Assembly (NCBI GenBank): GCA_005406025.1
Contig: BGZK01000538.1
Coordinates: forward strand, 303,230-367,229
Direction: 5' to 3'
Length of the DNA stretch: 64,000 nucleotides
From: Eumeta japonica
Lineage: Eukaryota; Arthropoda; Insecta; Lepidoptera; Psychidae
Shown here one piece after another: positions 1 to 11,405 of this stretch (position 1 is its first letter; every line of letters starts with the position of its first letter). Position numbers and translations under genes: made by a program. The notes below the pieces were generated by a model. It was given only the letters and a program-made list of their open reading frames with translations. It was not told the DNA's origin and searched no databases.

Positions 1-2
1 AT

Positions 3-305
3 GATGCCAGACCACACACATTTTTAGCCACTTATCAAGTATTGAAAGAGTTTGGTTGGGAAGTGTTAATGCATCCTTCATATAGCCCTGACCTTGCAGC
101 CTCAGATTTTCACCTGTTTCGGTCTCTTCAGAATTCTTACGTAGGTGTCAGTTTAACATTCAGAGAGGACTGTCAAAATAACTTGTTGCAGTTTTGTGAT
201 GAGAAGTCTCAAAAATTTGTCGGTATGGATTCCCACAATCCCAGAAATGGGATTGTTTCACTATCTACAAAATGGCAGCAGATCGTTGAACAAAATTGCA
301 TATGA
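3..305 (+). pseudogene. mariner transposase, C-terminal fragment
   Basis: This is the end of a Tc1/mariner-family transposase, an enzyme that cuts and pastes its own element at TA sites. The frame is open from the left edge of the window to a TGA at 303-305. It begins with a DARPHT motif, the usual second catalytic block (normally DNARPH, here with the N changed to D). It continues with KEFGWEVLMHP, then YSPDLAASDFHLF, which holds the third catalytic Asp, then RSLQNSYVGVS and the terminal KWQQIVEQN. The part before the second Asp lies outside the window, so whether the rest is intact cannot be seen. An extra stretch (GMDSHNPRNGIVSL) replaces the usual short pre-terminal loop, which suggests an indel. 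Family assignment is firm; activity is very unlikely. Confidence 0.88.
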
Positions 306-2010
306 ATATGATGAAAAACTAACTTGAATTTGTATATAAAAAACGAAAAAAATTTTTCTCGATCCCATATTTATATCTTTAGAATACTTTCGATAATAAT
401 CAACATGTAAAACTTTCATTGGAGAAGCTCACACTCCTCCGGTGGCTTTTTCCTCTATATCGATGCCGAAGTAGAGGACAAAGTTCCGACCCGATAACGC
501 AAGGTGAAGGTGACAATTTGAATTCTTTAAACTTGGCTTTTTGTGTCAATTCTTACAACATTTATCTTGCCTCGTATAAATGTAATTTAAGTAACAGCTA
601 AGTAATTCATTTTCTAAATTTTAGGCGAATGTATCTATGAGTTTCTAACTTAAACCAGAGTAACCCGATCGCAGAGAATGTGAAGCCGTCGCTTCAGCGT
701 TGCATTGGTGATGACAATTGTCAATAGCTCTTAACCGGTATTTAGCTAGCGTGGGGGGCTAATGGTCCAAATATTTTGCCTTAAATTAATAGTATTGTAT
801 GATACAGTGCCTTAGCAATGGTAACACGATAATCTGATACTAAGAAGGTGAACGAGCGCGTCCAGTTTGGGGCTTAACTGAAAAGTCGCTCAAATTTTGT
901 TACAACTTATGACAGGAGAGCTATTGCTCTGGCACTGTCTATATACTTAGAGCACTGAAATGAAGACCTTGTGAGCAGACAATAGCACGCATAACATAGG
1001 TAATATAGATGCAGAACATCTATGGACCGCTTTGACGGACCGTCTGCAATGATATACCAGAGACACTTTCAACGCCCAAAATAGCATTCATTTATTCAAA
1101 ACAATAAAAAAAGTATGAGAAAGGTTTATACCAAATAGGAAATAAATCAGGCAATATATATTCATTTTCACAACGTCGGAAAGCTAAACAGTACATTGTC
1201 CATTTACAATAGCCGGTTTGACGTCGCGTTAATGTTACAAAAGATAAGGGTCGAATTCCGACAGATATTCATTCAATAGACCTCTCAGCTTGTGGCATAA
1301 TTGGCACTTTCTTCTGGATATTAAATTCCTTGGAACAAGAGAAGCTTCCGTTCAATATTCTGTCGTGTATTACGGGCTTATTTGTTTACTTCTCATAAAC
1401 TAAAAGAAGTTTGGTTCAAAATATAGTTCTGCTTAAATGTCTTAGTGAGGGTTTTATACTTCGTTCGATGAGTGATGCCGTAAAAGCATAAAAAAAATTT
1501 TATGTGAAAATTAAGACAATGATAAGTACAGGCGCTCATTGTTGAGAATCTCCGAGTTGTAAAATAAGGCATAGCAATTTTAGTTATTAAGTGATTGAAC
1601 TTAAGTGAACCCTTAAACGATTTTCTGAAAAAATGCTCTTCTAAAATTTTTAACAGAGCGGAAAGAATGCGTGACAGTGAAAGATAAATGAGAAGGAAAA
1701 TAATTGACGTTTCACAGTACGTCGAGTCGGCTGAGATTTTGAAGCCCTTTAAAAGCCGGTCGAGAGTGAAATTTCAATATAAAGCGGTATTGTCGTGGCC
1801 TCAGTGCACTAAGCAAACCCTTACATGTCAGCGCAGCTGATGAATTTCATAAGTTGGTTCAGTTCGTTTGCAATACTCGCATCTAGAATAAAAGGCAATT
1901 CGCATGTGTGTCCACATGGAATCTAGACAGTTGACGGTAAAGCGCGTGATCTTCATATTTATTGAATAGACACTATGAGGTGGGTCGGATCGTCATCCAA
2001 TAAACGGACG
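306..2010. other. AT-rich sequence without recognised gene
   Basis: I see no coding region, RNA gene or recognised repeat here. The first 100 bases, with runs of A and T, may include the 3' end of the mariner copy to the left, but no terminal inverted repeat can be paired because the left end is outside the window. The short open frame at 419-601 has no recognisable domain. Confidence 0.5.
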
Positions 2011-2073
2011 ATGGCCGAGTGGTGGAGAGGGCTAGCTCAAAATTAAAAGGTGTGTGTGACATTTGAATTCTGG
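2011..2073 (+). other. tRNA-like A-box and weak B-box pair
   Basis: ATGGCCGAGTGGT at 2011-2023 matches the D-arm (A box) of Ser/Leu-type tRNAs very well. About 45 bases on, ATTTGAATTCTGG resembles a decayed B box (GGTTCGAATCC). No acceptor stem or anticodon arm folds around them by eye, so this is not a functional tRNA. It could be a tRNA-derived SINE head or chance. Confidence 0.2.
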
Positions 2074-2273
2074 TCAAGAATTGAAAACTTGATACGTGAC
2101 AAAAACCGGGACCGACGGTTTTAATGTGTTCTCTAAGACTAGGAACGAATGATTCGATTCGACTTAAGTTAAAAACTCATCATCTTGTTGAGTTTTATTA
2201 GTCAGGATCGGTACCTTATTACAATAGGCGACGTTCTTAGGTTTTAAGTTGTCATCGCACTGTTTAATAATAG

Positions 2274-2321
2274 TTTGATTTTAGGACCATTCAGACATTT
2301 GATTTTAGGACCATTTAGACA
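2274..2321. repeat. 24-bp direct duplication
   Basis: Two adjacent 24-base units, 2274-2297 and 2298-2321, both begin TTTGATTTTAGGACCATT and differ at one base. This is a simple tandem duplication with no coding content. Confidence 0.85.
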
Positions 2322-2855
2322 TTCCAAATATAAAAACCACAAAGTTATTACAGCGTTTTAATACCTTTCATGTCATTAAATAAAAAAATTAATAACGTGA
2401 AAGAAAAAAATGAAAATTTTTAGTTCACTTGTTTGGATTGCTTTTTCGTCACGGCAAATATATATGATTTATAAGGTACGTTCATTACACAATACATGAA
2501 TACTTATTATAATTTATCATGTTTGAAAAGCGAAACTTCAAAAGCGTAAGTAATGAAATTAGAAAATCCTGTAGCTGCTTGGACTTAAATATTCCAATCG
2601 CGGAGACTCTTGTCCTAGTAGAAGCGTTTAATTAGATAGGGCGAATACTTATTGGATTAATTCCAGTTAAGTTAGTTTAAATTGAGTTTAATTATATTAA
2701 GTGAATTCAAACATCGTAGATAGAATAAATTTCAATTAGTTATATCTGCTTTTTTTGGTGGATATAAATTAGTTCAAACGTCACCTGTGGGTTTTTAGAA
2801 TAATTTTCTGGAAAACGTCATTATACGAGATACCCAACTTTAAACCAGAATAATG
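2322..2855. other. AT-rich sequence, nothing recognised
   Basis: AT-rich sequence with several TTAATTA-type motifs near 2,640-2,720. I find no gene or repeat family. Confidence 0.5.
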
Positions 2856-3030
2856 CCGGCAGGTATCTAATCTGGTGGGTATGGCGGGAGAGCTGCGTCT
2901 TCGCAAACAAAATCTTAATTAGTGTAAGGGAAGCGAGAGGTGGGCTTAATAGTGCGGGCGCGGGCCGCCTGCCCCGGCGAGATAGCGGCGTGTGCGCCGT
3001 AAAATCGCTGAACATCCCGCACCGGTTGGC
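2856..3030. promoter_or_regulatory. GC-rich island, candidate regulatory element
   Basis: A local GC- and CpG-rich block in AT-rich surroundings, with GTGCGGGCGCGGGCCGCC near 2,950 and TCTTAATTAGTG just upstream, a homeodomain-type core. Open minus-strand frames cross it but lack domains. It could be a conserved non-coding element or an unrecognised exon. The only evidence is composition and motif content. Confidence 0.25.
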
Positions 3031-5030
3031 TAGAGACTCGCTTTTTAATTTGAACCGCTTCGTTGCTTGGATTCAAGTCCCAATGGATGAATTTTGAAAT
3101 GAACGAATGGTGAAAAATGTACTTTGGTTTATCATGTTTTGATAGTTCTATAAGCATTCACATTCTATGGAAAATGTGCGGTATGTGACTTTTGTGCGTT
3201 TGCGCGTTAGATGAAAGCATGAGAGGCTATTGTAACGTCGTGGGAAATGATATTTCAATGTCTTTCAAAACTTCAAGCGAAATTATTTCAACAATTGTGT
3301 TGTACCTGAACTGTATAACTACAATGTGGAATATCGATGAATCCATTTCAAAAATTGTTTATAATTTATAAACGGATTAATCGATATTTCATGTACTTCT
3401 ATCCGTGAGTTTGTACGATGAGAATATATCTAGAAGCTTCTTAATTACCAAAAGATCTTAAGAGCATTTTCATAAATCCATGCCACGTAATCTTGTATTA
3501 GTTTAGAGCAACATAATAATGTTTGACAGAGCCAAAAGCGAAGGTGTTTAATTTGTGTTTGACTCGCTAATCCTTTATCAAAGAGCTCATCAGCGAAAGC
3601 TGGCGAATGCAATCGTAAAAGGTCATGTACAAAGTTACCCTATACACGTAGACATAATTGCGTTGTAAATATTGTCGCCTACACGGCGTGGTGAATAACG
3701 CATAACGATTCTTAGATTTGCATGTTTGAATTCATTAGTGGCTTGATGCAAGCAAGCATTTTAGTATTGACTACATTCAAGTGTCATACGGTAAAACAAA
3801 ATTCGTCTTGTTCGCACATTTCCTACCACACTTTGGTAGAGGCACTATCTCAAAAAAGGAATTTTAAGATGAATAATTGAAGTCTACATCGAGGTGTCAT
3901 ATACAAGTTTTCTCAAATGTTATACAAAACGTAAGCATGTCATGTGATATTCGCTTCCATCTCGAGGTGAGCGTGGTCCTTATATTTATTATATCATGAG
4001 TAATGTTTCACTCAAGTGCCTTCATGTGTTAACATATTATTAAAATTATGAGAAGGGTAGATCATTTTCTTAAGTAATTAGAGTAAAAAAAGGTAAGTCA
4101 TCGAAATCGAGGTAATTAACGTCAACCATTAAAAGACCAAAAGCTGATTAAAAATTTTGTGTGTATAGAGGCGTCCATCTGATACTGAAAATACTTTAAA
4201 AATGCACCAAAATTTTACACTTTTCGCCCTCTTTAAGTGTAGTTTTCTACTTAATCTCGTCTCTGATTGTGTTTTGGAATGTTTTTGATAACTTTTACTA
4301 TACAAACTGTTTCTAACAGATACGCCAAAATAATTGAACGCTCGTGGTCGACTTTCGGCTAAAGTAAGCCCATTTTGAGAATAGACTTACTTCTATGGGG
4401 ATACCTTTTTGTTACTTAGGGCCAATTTTACTAATTTCAATGTAAAAAAATAAAACTCTACTCGTAAAAGACAGAGAAAGCCTGATCATAGATCATCCAT
4501 TTGACTACGGAGTTTGTTACTGACACCATTCACAATGGTATTCAAGAAGTAATATTGCTAATAAAACAGATATTATAAAAGTTAAAATACTAATAGGAGT
4601 GTTCATCGGCGTAATATCTTTTTCTAACGAAAAATGATTAAATTACTACTTTTTGAATAAAAAAATAAAGCAATTTAAATATTTTTTTTTTAATTTGAAA
4701 ATATCACTCCTAGTGTTTTTATTTAATTCATCTATTTATTACATTCGTACATCTTACTATTCAAGGCCGCAAACAAAAGCGGTTCCGATGAATATACCTC
4801 AACTACTTTTATACATTGTTAACATTGTGATTAATCATAACAGTTGGCCCAACTGCATCGAGTGGGAGTTGAAGTCGAAATTATAAGTCCGACTCTCAGC
4901 AAACAGCGTCGCCTAACATATTCATGGACATTAGACTAAGAACATAGCCTCGTATAACTAATCTAGTTTCCAATTTGGTGGTTCGATTTAAACGACATAT
5001 CGGTGGGACAATTGTGTTAACTTGTATCGA
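3031..5030. other. AT-rich sequence, nothing recognised
   Basis: No gene, RNA or repeat family recognised in about 2 kb. The plus-strand frame at 4653-4886 is low-complexity (runs of K, F and I codons) and is judged a chance open frame. Confidence 0.5.
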
Positions 5031-5648
5031 TCAAGTCGGCATCGGTATGACGTCAAAATTGCAACAGGGTGCGCACCTTTGCCGTCGCGCGCTCTCGGCT
5101 GATTTGACGTTGCAATGACACGGACTCGATTGTGGTAAATTTATTCGGCCAGTGGCTGGCACGGAGATATGAAGAAGCATTGACTGCGCGAACATGGTGC
5201 GATAGTTAGGTAAGTGCTGATATATGCGTCTTGATGCAACAGTGAGGTAAGTACTGCTATGAGCGCCTCGATGTGACAGTGAGGTAAGTACTGCAATGCG
5301 CGCTTTGATACGATAGTGAAGTAAGTACTGCTGTGTGCGCCTTGATGTGACAGTGAGGTAAGTAGTACTATGCGCGTCTTGATGCGGCAGTGAAGTAAGT
5401 ACTGCTATACACACCTTGATGCGACAGTGAGGTAAGTAGTGCTGTGCGCGCCTTGACACGGCAGTGAAGTAAGTACTGCTACGTGCGCCTTGATGTGACA
5501 GTGAAGTAAGTACTGCTATGCGCGCCTTGATACGATAGAGAAGCATTGCTTCGCGGTGATCATGTGATTGTTTGGCGCGCATTGCCTCTATACTCTTGAG
5601 CCATCGCCGTAAGCGCTGTGTGTATGAAATCTTACAGAAACGTTCCAA
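5031..5648 (-). other. Long open frame across a minisatellite (unlikely gene)
   Basis: This 205-codon minus-strand frame is the longest open stretch in the window. It opens at a TTG; the first in-frame ATG is about 22 codons in. Its centre is three copies of a 37-residue repeat (for example RIKARIAVLTSLSHQGA), produced because the 37-bp DNA unit shifts frame at each copy, so three DNA units make one 37-residue protein unit. All three minus frames of the DNA unit are therefore stop-free. No signal peptide, domain or family is recognised. The ends outside the repeat (SIEAMRAKQSHDHREAM and the Cys/Arg-rich tail) look random. I regard it as a by-product of the minisatellite. Confidence 0.15.
5211..5543. 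repeat. 37-bp minisatellite, 9 copies
   Basis: Nine head-to-tail units of exactly 37 bp start at 5211, 5248, 5285, 5322, 5359, 5396, 5433, 5470 and 5507. Each starts TAAGTA(C/G)TGCTATG or a close variant and continues CGCGCCTTGATGCGACAG before TGAGG or TGAAG. Units differ by several substitutions but never in length. Partial units flank the array at about 5,178-5,210 and from 5,544. GC content is higher than in the surroundings. Each junction contains GTAAGT on the plus strand. Confidence 0.97.
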
Positions 5649-8039
5649 ACCATAATAATATTTATACAGGGATTTCTTTTTATTGAAAATATCAGTTTTG
5701 AAAAATAAGAAATCATAAAAAGGAAAAGGAAACGTTATTTTTAAAGGCCGTATAAGATTATTAATTACTACTTACTTATCACTTACAAAAAAAATATGAT
5801 TATATATAAGACTCGGATTAGCTTTTATGTTTCATTATTCGTGTTATTGTCAATTCAAAACCAGAGGCAGAGGAGTCACTTTTATAGAAGAATAGTGTCA
5901 TTTCCAGTCAACAGTAGGCAAAATAGTCGCATAGAGTGGGGAAAACGTTTGCCAATATATTGAAGTCAAGTACATAGGAAAAGCAATAAATACAGTCTGT
6001 TACTAAACAAGGGTCAGATGTATACACCTATAAATGTGGAACTAATAGCAATCTCAAACCAGCATTCGAGTACTTAAGAAAGTGACGTAAGCGTTAATAT
6101 AGTTGTCCACGAGGACGATTTAGTTTGTTTAGGATTTCCTCAGAGGGCTAATGAGAAATGCTTATAATTATTGGTGTCTAGAGCACCACAAAGGATCAAA
6201 CACATGTTCATATATAGACTGATAAACACATTACCCTCCTTTGCATCGCGCAGCACTATTTAAATTTATATTTTTGAAACTAAAAAAGATTTCATTGCAG
6301 TAGAAATTTGTGGAGGAGTTATAAGGGTCATGACATCCCCCATAATTGTGTGCGTCAAATTGAGAAACCTCTTCAAAATAGACGAATTACAAAAATTTTT
6401 CATAATGCTTTCTTTGTGTCTGTTACAGGTTGCTTACCAGCTATTTTTTTTCTCATATGTTCATTACTAGTTTGTTAGTGAATTATTTTATATGAAAATA
6501 AATGTCTCACTCAAAGAATGGTAAAAAATGTAACTACCTAAAAAGTGAAAATAAGTCACATATTGTTTAATCAAAATGAAGACGATATTTTCTAGATTTT
6601 ATTACAGCAGTAAAATTTGTTAACAGTAACAACCTAAATGTTTAATTAATAACAATACATCAAAAATAGTGTATTGAGATTATTATAATGAGACGCAACG
6701 TTGACACCGCTATCGGGAGGAGAGCAATCCTAGTAGCTATACTGTTAAAACAGAACTGAAAATAAATAAAATAATAAAAAACCCTATTGTGTAAAAGTGA
6801 ACTAAAAAGATGATGTAAAAAAAATCATCCAATGAAATATAACAAATATTTAGAATCAATTGCACTGCCTGTGAATGATGCAATGCGTAGGTTCAGCACT
6901 CCCCGGCCTTCCTTCTTCCCCGCACTCCATTGCGACGCTTTCGTGACTGATTTCACAGCGGCAGAGTTTCGTGCGTTATACTATAAGGAATCTTGAACCT
7001 GATGTCTTCAACAGTAATATTTGTCAAATATGATTGGTCGAGTTTTTACGAGTATACGAGTGTGAGTTTATAGATTTAAATTGGTGTGAACATTTATATT
7101 TTGTTAAGCATTTTCAAACGCGTCTCAATGTGACAGTGACAGATAGCATGTTCGTCAATATAACAGATGTATGGATTCAGGTTGCCATTACTAATTACGA
7201 TCGGACAATCTCGTCTATAACACATATGCGATTCTGGAATACAATTTTTAAAATAATATTTCTTCAAAATTATTTAAAATCTTTTAGTCCTTAAAATGTA
7301 TCAGCCATATTCCTATATACGTAAGTGCGTATTTCAGTAAAATATATAAAATTTGGCACCTCTATTGAAAAATAAATAAATCTATATGGTTATTGATAAA
7401 ATATACGCGCTTGCTTTTGGATGATTCTTTTTATTTCGTCTTAACTCCAGTCTGTAGCCTATTCGTCTTAATAAAAAATACATGTTACCAATACGATAGC
7501 TCAGTAATATAGCAAACCTAAAGTTCACAATCTCTTGCGTGAATTATCCCTTCAATTATTTTTCTTTATGTTCTATGCAATCATTTACCATAATATTTAA
7601 ACGGACTTGTCACCCAACGAATCGCAATTCTATATCTCGAAATACTAAAATTTGCGTACGATAACTGAAATATAGATGACAGTCCAATTTTGTCTATTGC
7701 TATGTTTATTTTGTGGTGTCCTTTGATATTAATGGGTTCATTCTAAGCTATGACGTAAAATATATCTTTATTTATTATTATTTTGGAAACCGTGACTGCT
7801 GACCGAACTATTTTGTAAATTATATAAGGATTTTAATACTTCAAAGTATTATTTGTGAGTCATAAATGTTGATTAAATTTTTAATAAAATTGTGATTTAC
7901 CGACTTTTGGTGGGAATCGCTTGTCAATTGCTTTAATTGCAAATCTAAGATAGTCGCTTTTAGCAAAAATGGAATTAACTCAAAGAGATTGCAAGGTTTT
8001 GGTATCTTAACATCTTAAAAATTGTCTATCGTCTTAAGG
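5649..8039. other. AT-rich sequence, nothing firmly recognised
   Basis: About 2.4 kb without a recognisable gene. A small GC-richer patch at about 6,885-6,980 (CCCCGGCCTTCC) could be a conserved non-coding element. The open frame at 7034-7294 has no domain I know. Confidence 0.5.
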
Positions 8040-8535
8040 GTGCTCATTTAAAATACTGGCCATAAAGCGTTGTTACGTTGAATTTATTCATGGTCATAAT
8101 TCTCTCCAAAATGAGATTCGTGAACGTCGACCCTCAACTGCATCTCTGAGGAGAATATAACTACTCTCAGTTAGTCATTTGAAGAAATACGACTTATCAT
8201 CTATAAGAAGATTCGAGATCATTTGAGAAATAGTATGAGTTACATCCAAAAAATTTAATCATCATTTAAATGTTAGGGAGCTTTTTCTTGAATTCCTTAC
8301 GAACTAATTTCTGAAAAGACTTCATTGCTGCAAAAACATGTTAAAGTATCAACACTGACCTTTGATTACACTGTTTAGGTATTTTAATAGGAAACAATAT
8401 ATGAATTTATTGTTGAGTTATAGAGACAATACAACAGTTTTGTGAACGGTCAACAGTCTGTTCGAAAGCGACAACCTTTCAACCGTAATGCTCGACACAA
8501 GTCTTTGTACTAGATTTCCACGTCATACGATCCAC
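8040..8535 (+). pseudogene. mariner transposase remnant, N-terminal half
   Basis: This is a decayed mariner transposase read in shifting plus frames. EFIHGHNSLQNEIRERRPSTA (from 8,080) matches the linker after the first helix-turn-helix, where families have D-E-x-R-E-G-R-P. YKKIRDHLRNSMSYIQKI follows, which is the second helix-turn-helix. After a stop comes the W-x-P-x-x-L-T block in decayed form, then CCKNMLK, then IYC-VIETIQQFC, which corresponds to the block after the first catalytic Asp. The Asp itself is not visible. At least three stops or frameshifts break it, and nothing of the second and third catalytic blocks remains. Confidence 0.75.
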
Positions 8536-8881
8536 AATTGGAGGTCTACGCAAAAGGTTTACCCGCGGAACCCTAAACTTAGGGTTATGAAAAAAACGTT
8601 TTAACCTCTAAAGACAAATTTTCAAGGGCTATTTATCTTACAACTTTTCCTAATAGTGATACATAAATTAAGTAGCTTCTATACACCCACGCGTATATTG
8701 ATCAGTATTGGCTATGTGCGCGACGATGGCGACGCGCAGCGTTTACAACATTTGCGGAAGCTGTCAAATAATAACAATGTAAACATTGTTAGTTTTCTTT
8801 GCAAATATAAATAAAACCAAAGATTAAAATAGTATTGTTGACATTATTTAAGTGCAATTTATTCAATAGTTTTACTGTAAA

Positions 8882-9248
8882 ATGAATATAATAATAAAAA
8901 CAGGGTTTAAAACTATTACACATAATATTAGTTTCCAACCACAAACTGAGATAAAAGGCAATAAATTAGTATTAGCCGAGGATGTAAGAAATGTGGAAGA
9001 ACTGCGACATAACGGCCAGAGCTACTTAATACGAGCCCACGTAATTCGTCAGACATCTGTGACACTAACACCATACAAAACCAGTTTAAACGTAAGTAAT
9101 GTTTTGCGATGCCAATGCTATTACATGTAAGTCATTTCCAATTTACTAATTGTAAGCTTCTTATCCTTCTTATTATTTTTTACAGATCAATGGTGCTCGT
9201 GTCGTCACTGGTGTAAAATGTGACTGTGTCTATAATCAAATATCGTAG
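8882..9248 (+). pseudogene. Two-exon remnant of a SWIM-like CxC protein
   Basis: Exon 1 runs 8882-9091 (ATG start, 70 codons) and ends exactly before GTAAGT. Exon 2 runs 9186-9248 after a T-rich tract and ACAG. Splicing removes 94 bases in phase 0 and gives about 90 residues ending KCDCVYNQIS before a TAG. Exon 1 contains RNVEELRHNGQSYLIRAHVIRQTSV. This layout, with a short beta-rich segment leading into C-D-C-x-Y-N, fits the start of a SWIM zinc finger (CxC...CxH). The second half (CxH) and everything downstream is missing, so it ends right at the finger. In insect proteins of this sort a YqaJ-type nuclease domain follows; none is present here. It lies between inverted repeats, so it is probably transposon cargo. 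Confidence 0.5.
9092..9185 (+). other. Predicted 94-bp intron
   Basis: The donor is GTAAGT at 9092 and the acceptor is TTTTTTACAG ending at 9185. Removing it joins two phase-0 frames. The pyrimidine tract TTCTTATTATTTTTTACAG is of good quality. Confidence 0.5.
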
Positions 9249-9721
9249 GGACGTAGCTTGGACTTAATTGTTCCTCTGATTTTTTTCCTCCAATAAAATG
9301 TTCACTACAAATTTTGTCGTGAGGTTTTGGAGATCATTGTGTACCATCAACACTAAAATGATAAAATAAAACATGTTAGTGGTCACTTAAAATATTATAA
9401 ACACAAACTGTTCCAGTAATATTGTAATTTAAGGTTATGTCATGAGCCGTGAATGACACTTACTTCTTTTCACAGCAGCATTTTTTCGTTGTTCTATTTT
9501 GTAGGACGCTCTTGGGAAAATATAAAATTTACATTTGCTATTGAGGCCGTTATTTTGCAGTTAACAACGCAACAACAGTCATGGCCCATTTCTTTGCTTT
9601 GATTTTGTACTGCAATCAACACTTTTGACAGCTGATCATCCGCATTTGTTTCCAATTTCTGCCGTGTTGTGCGCTGCGGTCGTTATCTGTCTGCCACTAC
9701 TCGCTTTGCACATAGCCAATA

Positions 9722-10440
9722 TAGCCAACTTATAAGCAATACATACGAACATATTTTGCACGCTCTACAAGGATAAGAGAGTAATAATTTTATATGTTTG
9801 TTGTTTTAGATAACCCTTAATTTTGTTTCCATCAAGAGACTCAATTTATTAGTAGATATTAAATCAACAATTCTATTCATGAAATTCAAAGGGAGCATTC
9901 GGATCGTTTCAAACTTTGTGCGTACACCGCCGGATATAAGCCTCGCGCCGAGGGAAAACTTATACTACTTAGTTATTAGGTATTTTATATCGCATACTGA
10001 AGAACCAATAAAATAAGCTATCTCATTTTATTAAAATTTATGTGATAATAATGTTTCAAACGATGTTGATAAACAAAATTATAAAATATTAAAATAACCC
10101 TCATGTTAAATAAATAACACAGAAAAGACTTCTACTAATTTATCTCCAAATCCATGAACGTGGTTGCTTATTTATTTTTTTATTCTGTAAACTTTAATCG
10201 GCCAGCACATTCTAGAAAATAATGAATACTTATTTGTTTACGTCAAAGGTTTACAATCTGCTTTACAATTAAAGATTACATATATATGATTATGTGTCCA
10301 TTTAAGGAAGTTTTAGACAATCGTTACTGGGTATGTAAAGAAGAATTTGAACGTTGGAAGTTAATCTTTTTTTGGCAATCATTGCGTTAACAAGTAAAGG
10401 CAATCAAGAGCATATTTTTAATAGATTCAGTAACAAAATG
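9722..10440. other. AT-rich sequence, nothing recognised
   Basis: No gene is recognised. A small GC-richer patch at about 9,895-9,960 (CACCGCCGGATATAAGCC) stands out slightly in composition. Confidence 0.45.
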
Positions 10441-10456
10441 TTGCAGTGGTTGCGTA

Positions 10457-10509
10457 GTGTTACCGTGTCACAAAATGTTGAAATTCAATATAATGTGACA
10501 CGGTAACAC
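10457..10509. repeat. Hairpin: 16-bp perfect inverted repeat
   Basis: GTGTTACCGTGTCACA at 10457-10472 pairs perfectly with 10494-10509 across a 21-base loop. The stem can extend outward with mismatches by about 8 more bases. It could form an imperfect hairpin of about 70 nt, the size of a pre-miRNA, or it could be a small foldback element. Confidence 0.85.
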
Positions 10510-10639
10510 CACGAAATACTAAATACTAGAACACTAAAAGTAGTAAATGTATAATTTAATGTTCCTTTATTGTTTTAATGTTTCTTTTATCTTTCTAACT
10601 CAACCTTTTAATTCCAATAGTAGTGCATTGTAATAACAA

Positions 10640-11405
10640 TATAATAATTTGATTACAAAGCAGCTAAAGAACGATGTAAGACGTAAGTGGCTCGTCATTA
10701 ATTTATGCATTAACGACAAAAATTTACTAAAATTAATTACAAACTCAAATTTCACTTACATTAATAACCTACCTGTCCTCATTAAGGATGTTCATGAGAC
10801 AGTGTTCGTAGATGATACTTCATTGCTATTTAAAGGTAAAAGGCAATGACTCGCCTACGACGATATAAATATTGCTATCTTCAAAGTTGAGGATACACGG
10901 TAAATACTCTTCAACAGTAAGAAAACGAAATGTACAATATTTTAATTTCTGAAATTAAAACATGAATCTGATACTATATTATTATGAAACAAGATATTAG
11001 TGTCAGTTGATGCAACTGTATTTTTGGGAGTTACTTTGGATAACAGTCTTCAACGGGGTCCGCATATAAGTAGAACGACGAAAAATCTTATTCCTGCCGT
11101 CTATGCGGTTGAATAAGTAAGAAATTTGTCCATATCTAAACTGCCAGATTAATTTATGTTGGCCGTTTCTTAGTCTTATCATAGTCTTACGTCGCCTTGT
11201 TCTGCATGAAAATGGATATGCCGTGGGTATTGAAAGATTTCGTGTTACAAAAGCTTGCCTTTAGGGCGACTTATAAACTAAGTCTAAGTTTACGTCAAAG
11301 AAAACTAGAGCCTTACGGCTCTATGGCTCTATGGCGAGTCGCACCAAAAATAAAAGTGTATGACGTAAAAGTAACCCGTAACATTTATGGTTAGCAGATA
11401 ATGTG
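10640..11405 (+). pseudogene. LINE-A reverse transcriptase fragment
   Basis: This is a decayed non-LTR retrotransposon reverse transcriptase. The frame at 10649-10849 includes YINNLPVLIKDVHETVFVDD, where FVDDTSLLFK is the catalytic motif C (usually F/YADD). It continues in shifted frames with VFLGVTLDNSLQRGPHIS near 11,015-11,075, then AVYAVE. Near 11,215 comes the stretch homologous to LWG-x-AADI-x-x-I-FVLQKRAVRAIY, here read as KDFVLQKLAFRATY. Several stops and frameshifts interrupt it, and the N-terminal half of the domain is absent. The second copy at 55.0-56.0 kb shows the same order of blocks, so both come from one family, probably CR1-like. Confidence 0.8.

Larger units (their letters stand above)
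8706..9721. mobile_element. 1-kb DNA transposon with terminal inverted repeats
   Basis: TATTGGCTATGTGC at 8706-8719 is repeated exactly in inverse orientation at 9708-9721. Further in, both ends share CGCAGCG, ACAACA, TGCGGA and AGCTGTCAAA in the same order, so the terminal repeats run about 70 to 110 bp with indels. If the outer TA on both sides is the target duplication, the element starts TTGGCTATG. Inside lies a short spliced coding remnant (8882-9248) and no transposase, so it is a deleted, non-autonomous copy. Two-base target duplications and a CxC/SWIM-type accessory protein recall ISL2EU-like (PIF/Harbinger-related) elements; that assignment is inference. Confidence 0.7.

Noticed and set aside
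5031..5648. The 205-codon frame as a real repeat protein
   Set aside because: It opens at TTG, the repeat part is a pure effect of the 37-bp minisatellite, and the ends are not protein-like. Kept only as a finding.
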